From an uncultured Paracoccaceae bacterium (lineage in GTDB: Bacteria; Pseudomonadota; Alphaproteobacteria; Rhodobacterales; Rhodobacteraceae): a stretch of 64,000 nt of DNA. Below are positions 17,382 through 26,345 of the stretch, one piece after another (position 1 is the stretch's first letter; the number at the start of each line of letters is the position of its first letter). Position numbers and translations under genes: made by a program. The notes under the pieces were generated by a model. The model ran no database searches, was not told the DNA's origin, and saw nothing but the letters and a program-made list of their open reading frames with translations. Location: NCBI GenBank assembly GCA_913061275.1, contig CAJXSR010000020.1, forward strand, positions 1 through 64,000, in the 5' to 3' direction.

Positions 17382-19088
17382 ATGAATAAGTTTTTTATAT
17401 TAGTAAATAAGCTGGTTACCATTAGAATACCAGTAAAACTGCAATATGTTATCGCCATGCTCATAGCCGTTATCGCAAGCCCCATGGTGGTATATGCGGT
17501 GCAAGGCAAAACATCGATAGACAGCTCTATACTAAGCCCGATCCTGATAACTGGATTAACGATTGCTTATGCGTGGGGTATTTGGATTATACGGTCAGCT
17601 GCCAGAACGGATATGACACCAGCCCAGGAAACTGCTTATCAAATTGAAGCTTTGAATGCACATTCTATCGTTACTATGGCAGATGCCCACGGTGATCTTA
17701 TATTTGTAAATGAAAAATTCCTAAAAACCACTGGATACGATCGATCAGATTTGATCGGTAAATCGAAATCAATGCTATATCCAGATAGTGAAAGGCTGCT
17801 CTTTAAAGAAATCCAAAATATTATTCAAAGTGGCAATAGCTGGGAAGGGGAAATGCAGGTTAAATCCAAAGATGGAACTAATGTTTGGACACATACAACC
17901 ATTGTCCCTCAGCTTGATAATCGTAAGAATGTAATAGGTAGTATATCTATAAGAACGGATATTACACAAAGTAAAATCACTTCGGCCGATAAGTATCTGC
18001 GTAAATCGCTGCACTTATTACGCGATGAAGTCTATATGTTTGACCCGATCACATTACAATTTATCTATCTTAATGAGGCCGCGATGAAGCAGTGTGGTTG
18101 GGATGAAACCACTTATATCGACAAAATCCTATATGATGCCCATATTGAAATGGACGGGCCATTACCCATAGATCCTAGCCAGTTCTATGAAATGGTGCGC
18201 CCACTGACTGACGGTGAAGTTGATGAAATGGCTTTTGAATTGCTATTCCAAGGCAAGTTGAACGAAGTGAAGTTGCAACTGGTACAAACAGAAGGCGGCA
18301 AACCTCATTTTGTTGCTATGGCCCGTGACATATCAGAACGTAAAGCGTTTGAGAAAATCAAAGATGACTTTATATCCACTGTCAGCCATGAATTGCGCAC
18401 ACCCGTCACATCTATCAAAGGCGCGCTTGGTCTGATTTTGTCAGGTGCTACCGGAACCTTGGATGAGAAAGCCAAAAGGATGCTGGATATTGCGTATCGA
18501 AATACAGATAGGTTGACGCTTATAATAAACGATATACTGGACCTGGAAAAAATCGCAGCAGGTCGTATGGATTTTAATTTTGAGCCTGTAAGCATGTCAG
18601 ACTTGGTTGCAGATGCGATTGCCGCAAATGAATCATATGCAGATCGGTATAATGTATCTGTAAAAACATTTGGTTTGGATCAGGAACTAGAAGGGTACTG
18701 TGATGGCGATCGTATTTTTCAGGTGATGAACAATCTTTTGTCAAATGCTGCTAAGTTTTCAAACGCGGGCGATGAAGTTCATGTATCGCTATATGAAACC
18801 AATACATCCGTTTGTGTCAGCGTAGAAGATTTTGGTGAGGGGATACCAGTACATGCCCAAGCCAGTATATTTAACAGATTTATGCAGGCAGACAGTTCTG
18901 ATCGCCGCTCAAAAGGTGGCACAGGTTTGGGACTAAGTATTGTAAAAGCTTTGGTAGAAAGTCAGGGCGGCTCAATAGGTTTCACTAGCCAAGTCGGAAA
19001 AGGAACTAAATTCAGCTTCGACATTCCAAAGACATATAGTACAGCTACTGTGATACCAGTTGGTGGTATAAGACAGGCAGCGGAATAA
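17382..19088 (+). CDS. PAS-domain sensor histidine kinase
   Basis: 568 residues: two hydrophobic helices near the N-terminus (about 21-40 and 50-70), a PAS domain at about 88-195 (ending in the PAC-like GSISIRTDITQSK), a second PAS-like domain at about 205-320 (ending VAMARDISERK), a HisKA domain with H336 (VSHELRTPVTSIKG) and a HATPase_c domain with N box (NNLLSNAAKFS), DFGEGIP and GGTGLGLSI. It is a classical kinase without a receiver. The core is paralogous to the membrane kinase at 14159. It sits 46 bp before a stand-alone receiver gene, its likely first partner. Confidence 0.9.
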   Translation: MNKFFILVNKLVTIRIPVKLQYVIAMLIAVIASPMVVYAVQGKTSIDSSILSPILITGLTIAYAWGIWIIRSAARTDMTPAQETAYQIEALNAHSIVTMADAHGDLIFVNEKFLKTTGYDRSDLIGKSKSMLYPDSERLLFKEIQNIIQSGNSWEGEMQVKSKDGTNVWTHTTIVPQLDNRKNVIGSISIRTDITQSKITSADKYLRKSLHLLRDEVYMFDPITLQFIYLNEAAMKQCGWDETTYIDKILYDAHIEMDGPLPIDPSQFYEMVRPLTDGEVDEMAFELLFQGKLNEVKLQLVQTEGGKPHFVAMARDISERKAFEKIKDDFISTVSHELRTPVTSIKGALGLILSGATGTLDEKAKRMLDIAYRNTDRLTLIINDILDLEKIAAGRMDFNFEPVSMSDLVADAIAANESYADRYNVSVKTFGLDQELEGYCDGDRIFQVMNNLLSNAAKFSNAGDEVHVSLYETNTSVCVSVEDFGEGIPVHAQASIFNRFMQADSSDRRSKGGTGLGLSIVKALVESQGGSIGFTSQVGKGTKFSFDIPKTYSTATVIPVGGIRQAAE

Positions 19089-19134
19089 AGCGGTAAACCA
19101 GTGTTTATTAACAATTACTAAAGTAGGTGTAAAA

Positions 19135-19527
19135 ATGGGAAATCTTAAGATACTTCACGTTGAAGATGACGCGGATATTCAAGAAATAGCCAAACTTTCA
19201 TTAGAAACTATTGGCGGCTTTAATGTGCATCAATGCTTGTCTGGTGAAAAAGCGCTAGAAGATGCGGCGGGTTTTTCCCCTGACCTATTCTTGCTTGATG
19301 TCATGATGCCTGAAATGAGTGGTGATGTTGTATACCAAAAACTAAAAGCATTGCCTGGCCATCAGAATACGCCGGCGATATTTATGACAGCCCGTGCGCA
19401 AAGTGATGAGGTCGTTGCTTTGAAAAAGTTGGGAGCAATAGAGGTGATTATCAAGCCGTTTGACCCAATGACATTACCAGAACAAATTCAAACTGCCTTT
19501 GATGCATATAGCAACGAGGCAAGTTGA
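19135..19527 (+). CDS. Single-domain response regulator (CheY-like)
   Basis: A 130-residue receiver with acidic pocket E10/D11/D12, phospho-acceptor D55 (LLDVMMPEMSG), a switch threonine in MTA and lysine in IKPFD. It has no output domain, so it acts by protein contact or as a shuttle, probably between the kinase before it and the Hpt protein encoded convergently. It is likely cotranscribed with the PAS kinase. Confidence 0.92.
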   Translation: MGNLKILHVEDDADIQEIAKLSLETIGGFNVHQCLSGEKALEDAAGFSPDLFLLDVMMPEMSGDVVYQKLKALPGHQNTPAIFMTARAQSDEVVALKKLGAIEVIIKPFDPMTLPEQIQTAFDAYSNEAS

Positions 19528-19569
19528 TTTATTTTATATAAATTAAGTGATTTCAGTAGATTAAGGTGG

Positions 19570-19585
19570 TGTCCCAACTGGGACA
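19570..19585. terminator. Palindrome between converging genes
   Basis: TGTCCC-aact-GGGACA is a perfect 6-bp stem with a 4-base loop, lying between the stop of the CheY-like gene and the end of the Hpt gene. It could serve both directions, but it lacks a T-tract on either side. A near-identical hairpin (TGCCCC-aact-GGGGCA) follows moaA at 39661. Confidence 0.4.
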
Positions 19586-19593
19586 ATCGCCTA

Positions 19594-19932
19594 CTAACCT
19601 ATCTTTGCAGCACTAGCCAACAGGTCATCAATGACCTGCTTGGTTTCATCAATAGTTGGAATAAAACCTGTTCCAGATAAATGTTTGATGATGGTTTCTT
19701 CAGTATCTGATGCCAACTGGCCAAATTCAGGAAAGCCTAACGTGCTAGCGGTTCCCGATATTTTATGCGCAATAAATTGCGTTTCGCGCAGCGCATTTGT
19801 GCTGTCGGCCTGTAGCTCGATTTGGGCACGTAAATGTTCTAGATCACTTCTGCGTTCATCAAGGATTTCAATAAACCTTATACGCACTGCTCTTAATCGA
19901 TCTTGAAGCAGATCACCAGCTGCTTGGTTCAT
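19594..19932 (-). CDS. Hpt (histidine phosphotransfer) protein
   Basis: A 112-residue all-helical protein with the Hpt motif FIAHKISGTASTLGF; H56 is the phosphorylatable histidine. Hpt proteins relay phosphate between receivers. Its start codon overlaps the stop of the receiver gene upstream (ATGA), so the two are translationally coupled. With the CheY-like protein and two kinases it completes the parts for a multistep phosphorelay. Confidence 0.88.
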   Translation of the reverse strand: MNQAAGDLLQDRLRAVRIRFIEILDERRSDLEHLRAQIELQADSTNALRETQFIAHKISGTASTLGFPEFGQLASDTEETIIKHLSGTGFIPTIDETKQVIDDLLASAAKIG

Positions 19933-20924
19933 CCTGCTTGTCCTTGTATGTATTTGTTAGACATTGCCACGGCATCTGTATGATATTCGTATTCAATATT
20001 TTCCGCAGAAATACATGCTTCTAGTAAAGCATCTGCAATTTTCTGCCCGGATCTAAATGTTAGCCGAATAGGGCTGCCTGCAACGACTGTTAAAACAATG
20101 GGACGGCCGTCACTATAATAAAGCCCCATAGAGGAAATACTATCGCGTATTTCTTTTTCGAAAGCTGCCGGGGCTAATTTCTGATCGCTGCTGTAAACAC
20201 AGGCAAACGTACCGTTGCCTGCATAAGACACCAAATATTGCGAACATGATAAGCAATTAGTTATAGACTCTGCGACGTCAGTAATGATGCTTTCATAATC
20301 AAAAGCGGAAGATGCCTGGAATATGCGATCTATATCTGTTATGTGGAAACCTAGAATTGATGACCCAAACAAAGAGCCACGTGATAGCTGACATATGTAG
20401 TTTTCTAGGGCTATGTAATCAATGACCCCATCGACATTATCAATCGGAAATCTTTCTTCTAAAGTGTAAGATTTTTCAACTTTATAAACCGTTTCGGTGG
20501 GTTTGGCCGCAGAGATTATTTTTGCATTGTTGTTGCGGGCTTCCACCAAATTCTCTGCGATGCGCACGCGCGCACCTAGTTCTACCACGTCGAACGGCTT
20601 GGTGACATAATCCATAGCACCAGCTGAGAAAGCTTTATCTATATAAGATTTATCCGACATTGCGGTAATCATAATTATAGGGGTGCGTTGGTATAAAGGC
20701 ATATGCCTAAGTGCCGCGCACAACTGGATGCCGTCTATTTCGGGCATCTGAATGTCTAAAAGAAAGCAATCGAACGGTAAACAATCACTTTGCAAAATAT
20801 CAAAAGCCTGCGTTGCAGACTCTGCAACCGTAACATCGGTCTGGCCGATAGATGCAAGCACCTCGGTCAAGAGGTCCAAAATAATCGGATCGTCATCAAC
20901 TGAAAGAATTCTCATATTTCTCAC
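19929..20924 (-). CDS. Response regulator with degenerate GGDEF-like C-terminal domain
   Basis: 331 residues: a receiver at 4-125 (D10/D11/D12, phospho-acceptor D57 in LLDIQMPEIDG, KPFD) and a C-terminal domain at about 165-320. The latter has the layout of a diguanylate cyclase domain, but the signature loop is AGNGTF instead of GG(D/E)EF, so catalysis is not expected. It is paralogous to the next gene upstream (20989-21969). The output may be binding of a partner, for example the coupled Hpt protein. The GGDEF relationship is my structural reading, not certain. Confidence 0.8.
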   Translation of the reverse strand: MRNMRILSVDDDPIILDLLTEVLASIGQTDVTVAESATQAFDILQSDCLPFDCFLLDIQMPEIDGIQLCAALRHMPLYQRTPIIMITAMSDKSYIDKAFSAGAMDYVTKPFDVVELGARVRIAENLVEARNNNAKIISAAKPTETVYKVEKSYTLEERFPIDNVDGVIDYIALENYICQLSRGSLFGSSILGFHITDIDRIFQASSAFDYESIITDVAESITNCLSCSQYLVSYAGNGTFACVYSSDQKLAPAAFEKEIRDSISSMGLYYSDGRPIVLTVVAGSPIRLTFRSGQKIADALLEACISAENIEYEYHTDAVAMSNKYIQGQAG

Positions 20925-20988
20925 TCCTTTCCTAATTTCGAACTGCCATTATCTGATTAAGGCAGCTGATTTATATTTGTGGCCAATA

Positions 20989-21969
20989 CTATGCTTGTGC
21001 CGCTTTGTGTTCCAATATCTGCTTTGCATCAAATTTACCTTCTGCACGTGCAATCGATGTCCGAAAAACACGGTCAGCTTTTTGATAGGCACTGACACCG
21101 GGGCGTATTGTTTTGCCTACAGATACCGATATTTCCATCGGTTCATCTGTGTCGTAGTTTAAATCGGCCTCATCAATAGCGCGATCAATAGAGCATTGAA
21201 GTGCGAACTCGATGTCTTCACTGGAATCAAATTCTAAACTTTGTGAAACACACAAGAAATGCCCGCTTCCAGCATATGACATTAGGAAAAACCCCATAGG
21301 TCTAAGTGTGTTTGCTATCGCTGAGGCAATCTTTGCCAAAGCTTTAGTAAACTCTGCTCTGCTAGCATTTGCGTGAATTTGCTCTGCTTGGTCGATCTTT
21401 ACGGCAAAGAAATTAGAGCTGTGCAGCCCTGTGCGCGAAAGAGTGTTTAGATAGTTTTTAATGGCTTCATATTCTACAGCGCCTTCAACATTATCAAATA
21501 CTTGTGGGTCAAAGAAGGGAACTTTTGCAGTGTAGGTATATTCTTTCGGCCTTGCCGCCCCAAGTGCGTTATGTTGCTGCCCTACTTTTCTAGCTTCAAT
21601 CAATTTGTCTGCAACCCGTGCCCTTGCACCAATTTCGGTCACATCAAAAGGTTTGGTAACGTAATCTGTTGCACCTGCTGCAAATGCCTCATCTATATCA
21701 GATCTTTCAGCCAATGCAGTCAGCATGATAATCGGCGTCTCTTTGTATCCCCTTAAAACACGCACGCGTTTGCATAATTCGATGCCGTGAATGAACGGCA
21801 TTGAAATATCAAAGAAGAAACAATCAAATTTTACATCGCCACTTTCAATCTTAGTAAGCGCTAATTCAGGGGATGAACAAACAGTAACGTCTGTATAACC
21901 AGACTCTGCCAAAAGGATTGGAAGAATAGATAGCGTTAACTCGTCATCATCTACTGCAAGTATCTTCAT
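20989..21969 (-). CDS. Response regulator with degenerate GGDEF-like C-terminal domain (paralog)
   Basis: 326 residues with the same plan as its downstream paralog: a receiver at 1-120 (D7/D8/D9, D54 in FFDISMPFIHG, KPFD) and a C-terminal domain whose signature loop is AGSGHF, with an ADRVFRTSIARAEGK helix near the end that resembles the last helix of GGDEF domains. Identity in the receiver and linker (for example TPIIMLTA, AGATDYVTKPFD, GARARVA) points to tandem duplication. It probably heads an operon with the paralog and the Hpt gene, 64 bp separating the two receivers. Confidence 0.8.
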   Translation of the reverse strand: MKILAVDDDELTLSILPILLAESGYTDVTVCSSPELALTKIESGDVKFDCFFFDISMPFIHGIELCKRVRVLRGYKETPIIMLTALAERSDIDEAFAAGATDYVTKPFDVTEIGARARVADKLIEARKVGQQHNALGAARPKEYTYTAKVPFFDPQVFDNVEGAVEYEAIKNYLNTLSRTGLHSSNFFAVKIDQAEQIHANASRAEFTKALAKIASAIANTLRPMGFFLMSYAGSGHFLCVSQSLEFDSSEDIEFALQCSIDRAIDEADLNYDTDEPMEISVSVGKTIRPGVSAYQKADRVFRTSIARAEGKFDAKQILEHKAAQA

Positions 21970-22423
21970 GATTTAATTCCTTTAGTGCATAGGGGTTATC
22001 AAATTATTGTTGTTACTATGGAAACAATCTTCGGAATTTTTTTGTTTGAAATATGGCCATTGTAAGAATTGCTAAAATTTACGCGATTAATCGGGCGTAA
22101 ATGTAGTTAATTATTTGATTTTAAATATTAATAATTATTAGAAATAAAAGCGAAATGAGAGTGATACTTTACCTATGGCGCTATAATTTCTATAGGTTTA
22201 GGCCTAATTAAGGTGTGTAATTAACAAATATGCGCGCAAATATGCCTTAATCTGCGTCAGAGTTCTGAAGTTTGCAAAAAAGCGATTCATTGAAGTGACC
22301 AATAATATTAAGCTATTGAGCGATTTCAAAAATAGAATTGGTCATATGTTGTAAAAACGATAATTGTATTTGAAGTACTAGGTAATATGCGGTTACTTAA
22401 GGGGTCAAGAAACGGGAAAGCCA
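21970..22423. other. 454-bp divergent promoter region
   Basis: No gene is seen. It is very AT-rich and separates the leftward receiver operon from the rightward NtrC-like regulator. I see no FNR-type box and no clear -24/-12 (sigma-54) promoter. Confidence 0.35.
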
Positions 22424-23812
22424 ATGGTTGAAACGACAATTACCAAAGCTAATTTAGCAAATGAACCCGCTTTTGGGCCTTGGTTATCGCAGGCCTCAAT
22501 TCTGGTGATAGATGATGAGCCTGGTATGCGGAATTTTTTGGTAAAGATTTTAAAACCAAGATGCCGAAAAGTAGTTGAGGCTTCAAATACACAAGAGGCG
22601 GCTTTATTGCTGGACGCGGGTCATTTTGACGTTGTGATACTAGATAACATTATGCCGGGTCAAAATGGTGTTGATTGGCTGCGAGAGCAACGCAAGGTTG
22701 GCTTTTTTGCGGATGCTATTTTAATAACTGCTTTTGCCGATTTAGAAACTGCCATTCGCGCTTTGCAAGCGGGTGCTGTTGACTTTGTTCTTAAACCTTT
22801 CAGGTCAAATCAAATTCTGAATGCTGTTGCGCGTTGTATTGATCGCATAAGATTGCGCCGCGAAAACTTTCTGTTGCGCCACGAACTAGAGTCTAACGCG
22901 AAAGAGAGTAGGCGGCGTAGCCGGTTATTGGGGACATCCAAAAGCATTAAAACCATCCGTGAAACACTGCACCGCGTGGCACCACTTTCTAGTACGGTTT
23001 TGATAACGGGCGAGTCGGGTACGGGTAAAGAAGTTACGGCCAGAAGTTTGCATTCATTATCAGACAGGTCTGATAAGGCATTTGTGCCAGTGAATTGCGC
23101 AAGTATTCCAAATGAAATTTTGGAAAGCGAATTGTTTGGGCATGTTAAAGATTTAGAAGAATCTGATGAAGACTTGCGCGAAGGGCTTTTCCTACATGCA
23201 AGCGGCGGCACATTATTTTTGGATGACGTCGCTGATTTGTCTTTAGACATTCAAGGTGCGCTACTTCGGGTTATAGAAGAAAAAAGGATACGCCCGCTTG
23301 GGTCAAAACGCGAAGTTCCAATAGATGTCCGGTTTATATTCTCAGCTAGTACAGATTTATTGACGGCTGTAGAAGAAGGGCGCTTTAGGGCAGATTTATT
23401 TTACCGTATTAATGTATTGCAAATCGAAATGCCCCCATTACGTGATCGCATTGAAGATGTACAAGAACTTGCTGATAAGTTTATGCAGGAAATTTCATTT
23501 GAATTGGGTGTACCACCTTTGAAAATATCTACTGCAATCAGACGTGGATTTATGCGTTATGATTGGCCTGGAAACGTGCGAGAGCTGCGAAACTTGATTG
23601 AACGCTCATTGATACTTAGTGAATTTCCACCAGAATTTGAGGGCGCGAATGAAGATAACTCATTTACATTCGATGACACACTGCAATCAGTGGAACGACA
23701 GCATATATTACGTGTATTAGAAGAATGTCATGGTAACCGCGCCGAGGCTGCCCGTAGGTTAGGTGTATCGCGCAAAACCATCGATCGAAAATGCGCGATG
23801 TGGAATGTGTAA
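22424..23812 (+). CDS. NtrC-family response regulator lacking the GAFTGA motif
   Basis: 462 residues: a receiver at 24-140 (D30/D31, phospho-acceptor D74 in LDNIMPGQNG, KPF), an AAA+ domain at about 168-395 (Walker A GESGTGKE at 196-203, Walker B GGTLFLDDV, WPGNVRELRN) and a Fis-type helix-turn-helix at about 437-458 (NRAEAARRLGVSRKTIDRK). The segment that should read GAFTGA (loop L1, sigma-54 contact) is DLEESD (243-248). It is therefore unlikely to activate sigma-54 RNA polymerase and may act with sigma-70, as Rhodobacter capsulatus NtrC does, or as a repressor. It is coupled with the next kinase, and the formate dehydrogenase genes that follow are a plausible target. Confidence 0.9.
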   Translation: MVETTITKANLANEPAFGPWLSQASILVIDDEPGMRNFLVKILKPRCRKVVEASNTQEAALLLDAGHFDVVILDNIMPGQNGVDWLREQRKVGFFADAILITAFADLETAIRALQAGAVDFVLKPFRSNQILNAVARCIDRIRLRRENFLLRHELESNAKESRRRSRLLGTSKSIKTIRETLHRVAPLSSTVLITGESGTGKEVTARSLHSLSDRSDKAFVPVNCASIPNEILESELFGHVKDLEESDEDLREGLFLHASGGTLFLDDVADLSLDIQGALLRVIEEKRIRPLGSKREVPIDVRFIFSASTDLLTAVEEGRFRADLFYRINVLQIEMPPLRDRIEDVQELADKFMQEISFELGVPPLKISTAIRRGFMRYDWPGNVRELRNLIERSLILSEFPPEFEGANEDNSFTFDDTLQSVERQHILRVLEECHGNRAEAARRLGVSRKTIDRKCAMWNV

Positions 23813-25844
23813 AGATACCACAACAAGTATAGAACCATCAAAGCGTTCATGGATTAGCTCTGTTCGGTTCAGACTGTTGGTTATTGCGATATTGCCGATG
23901 TTGGTTGTTATGCCTTTGCTATTGGGTAGTACGTTTACGCAATGGTCGGTCAAGTTTGATGATCTGTTGATTGCAAAGGTTAATGGTGAGTTGACGATCG
24001 CACACCAGTATTTTGCGAATATATTAGAAACCAGCGAAGATAAAGTTCAGGCATTAGGAAACTCCGTAGCGTTTGCGAAAGTTGTAAACGGCCGAAATAA
24101 AATTGAGATTGCCGAATATTTAGATGAAAGGCGTCGCTACCTTGGGTTGGATTTTCTGTATTTGGCAGATGCGTCGGGTAATTACACAACATCGAATGAT
24201 GACCGATATTATGCATATTTCAAAAATTGGGCTGTTGTGAAATCTGCGATGGAAGGAAAAGCGCGTACGGAAATTGATTTGTTTTCGGGTCAAGACCTTG
24301 CCCTTTTTTCGCAAGGTCTGGTGCAACAAGCGTTGATTGACCTAGTGCCGACTGAAGCCGCAGTTCCTACGGATAAAACCCAAGAAAGCCGTGGGATGAT
24401 TGTGCATACGGCTGCACCGTTTGAAGTGGACGGAATAAAGGCCGCATTGGTTGGTGGTATTTTGCTAAACCGAAACTTGGATTTTATTGATACGATTAAT
24501 GATCTTGTTTATCCGGCTGCAAGCCTGACAGACGGTAGTAGGGGGACGGCCACATTATTCTTGGAAGATGTGCGTATTAGCACGAACGTGCGCCTGTTTG
24601 AAAATGTGCGTGCGCTGGGTACGCGCGTGTCTGCCATTGTGCGTTCAACCGTCTTAGATCAAGGGCAGGTGTGGCTGGATCGCGCATTTGTGGTTAATGA
24701 CTGGTATATATCCGCATATGAGCCAATCATTGATAGCACTGGCACGCGTATAGGCATGCTGTATGTGGGGTTTTTGGATACACCTTATAGAACTGCGAAA
24801 ACACGCACTCTTTGGGCAACCATCTTGGCCTTGTTGGCAGCTGTTGCTTTATCCGTTCCAATATTTTTGCGCTGGGCACGCGGCATTTTTCGCCCTTTGG
24901 AAGGCATGTTGAAAACAATTTCGAAAGTCGAAGAAGGCGATATGGGTGCACGAACTGGCTGGACACGTACCGATGATGAAATTGGACAGGTCGCTTCACA
25001 TTTTGACGGGTTGCTGGGACAAATACAGGAACGTGACCGTCGATTGCGCGGTCTGGCCGCTGAATTAAACGACCGTGTAGAAGAACGCACGCGCGAGCTT
25101 AGTGACGCAAACAAACGCCTAGAGGCGACAACAAAACAGTTGGTGGTTTCTGAAAAACTGGCAGCAATAGGTGAAATTACTGCAGGGATTGCCCATGAAA
25201 TAAACAATCCTATGGCGGTTATTCTAGGCAACGTAGATGTCATCAGGCAAGAATTAAGCGGCCATATAGATGAAGTGGAAACCGAGTTTCGCCTGATTGA
25301 TGAACAGGTTCATAGTGTGAACGTCTTGGTCAGCAAACTTCTTCAGTTTGCCCGCCCCGATGAATATTCAGATTTTATCGAGCTACAGATACCAGATGAA
25401 ATTTTGACTGATTGTTTGGTTTTGGTTCAACACCTAATGACGAAAGTCAGAATAGAGGTTGAACGTAATCAAAATGCGGATGGCGCAATCGCTATGAACC
25501 GCACAGAGTTACAACAAGTATTTATAAACCTTATTGTTAATGCAATTCACGCAATGCCCGAGGGGGGCGTTTTGCGATTAAGTACAGGAAACAAATCTAT
25601 CGATGATGTAATGGGGGTTGCCGTGTGTATCGAAGACACTGGTAAAGGTATGTCAAAAGAAACCTTGGATAAAATATTCGACCCTTTCTTTACCACCAAG
25701 CAACGCGAAGGTACTGGCTTGGGCCTGTCTATCAGCCAGACAATCATAACCCGCTATGGTGGGGAAATTTCTGTGGCTAGTACCGAGGGTGTTGGCACTA
25801 AGTTTTCTATCTGGCTGCCTATCGGTGAAGATTTACCCACATAA
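23805..25844 (+). CDS. Cache-type sensor histidine kinase, NtrB-like core
   Basis: About 679 residues: an N-terminal TM helix, a periplasmic sensing region of about 280 residues with Cache-like features (LFLEDVRISTNV ... VNDWYISAYEPI ... GMLYVGF), a second TM helix, a HAMP domain, a coiled coil, a HisKA domain with H464 (GIAHEINNPMAVILGN) and a HATPase_c domain (NLIVNAIHAMPEGG; DTGKGMS; GTGLGLS). The start at 23805 overlaps the end of the response regulator by 8 bp; an earlier in-frame ATG at 23763 would overlap by 50 bp. The pair forms a two-component system. The ligand is unknown. Confidence 0.88.
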   Translation: MCKDTTTSIEPSKRSWISSVRFRLLVIAILPMLVVMPLLLGSTFTQWSVKFDDLLIAKVNGELTIAHQYFANILETSEDKVQALGNSVAFAKVVNGRNKIEIAEYLDERRRYLGLDFLYLADASGNYTTSNDDRYYAYFKNWAVVKSAMEGKARTEIDLFSGQDLALFSQGLVQQALIDLVPTEAAVPTDKTQESRGMIVHTAAPFEVDGIKAALVGGILLNRNLDFIDTINDLVYPAASLTDGSRGTATLFLEDVRISTNVRLFENVRALGTRVSAIVRSTVLDQGQVWLDRAFVVNDWYISAYEPIIDSTGTRIGMLYVGFLDTPYRTAKTRTLWATILALLAAVALSVPIFLRWARGIFRPLEGMLKTISKVEEGDMGARTGWTRTDDEIGQVASHFDGLLGQIQERDRRLRGLAAELNDRVEERTRELSDANKRLEATTKQLVVSEKLAAIGEITAGIAHEINNPMAVILGNVDVIRQELSGHIDEVETEFRLIDEQVHSVNVLVSKLLQFARPDEYSDFIELQIPDEILTDCLVLVQHLMTKVRIEVERNQNADGAIAMNRTELQQVFINLIVNAIHAMPEGGVLRLSTGNKSIDDVMGVAVCIEDTGKGMSKETLDKIFDPFFTTKQREGTGLGLSISQTIITRYGGEISVASTEGVGTKFSIWLPIGEDLPT

Positions 25845-25865
25845 GGCCGCGTTTCAGACATCTGC

Positions 25866-26345
25866 TTAATCGTCTAGTGATCCGTGTATTGCAAATTGAT
25901 CCAAGTCAGCATCTTCGCTTTTAATAGCTCTGAACTGCTCATTGACGCCTGCTTCGGTTAATTCGCGGCTGATGGCTATTAGTGTGTTTGGATCATGATC
26001 TTCGCATAGGTCTTTTGCATGTTCCATTTCCTGCTTTGCCACTGGCAGAGCGGCTTCAACCGATGGTGCGCCGTACATATCTACAAAATGCTGCGCAAGC
26101 TTTGTGGTTAAGGCTTCAAGCTCGGCTTCTTCAATTTGTGTGACGGCTACAAAGGTTGCGCGCCCAAAGGTTTCTAACCCCAGCCAGCCATTACTAAAAG
26201 CTTGGCGGTTCTTACCTTTTAGATCGGCCTGTGCCCAATCAGAAAATTCAAACCCGCCGCTAATCGCCCATTCGCCTGTGCGGGCAGCATAGTGAAAAAC
26301 GTTTCTGTCGCTTTCGTCAAAATGTATGGTGCGGGCCAGTTTCAT
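25866..26345 (-). CDS. DUF6505-like protein of the formate dehydrogenase maturation operon
   Basis: A 159-residue acidic cytoplasmic protein with no TM segment or signal. A hydrophobic core around GEWAISGGFEFSDW and the phrase GWLGLETFGRATFV look conserved to me, and I recall the family as DUF6505, found in alphaproteobacteria next to the biotin/lipoate-ligase-like gene. Its start overlaps the stop of that gene (ATGA). It is last in the leftward operon. Function is unknown; a role in formate dehydrogenase assembly is inferred only from context. Confidence 0.65.
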   Translation of the reverse strand: MKLARTIHFDESDRNVFHYAARTGEWAISGGFEFSDWAQADLKGKNRQAFSNGWLGLETFGRATFVAVTQIEEAELEALTTKLAQHFVDMYGAPSVEAALPVAKQEMEHAKDLCEDHDPNTLIAISRELTEAGVNEQFRAIKSEDADLDQFAIHGSLDD

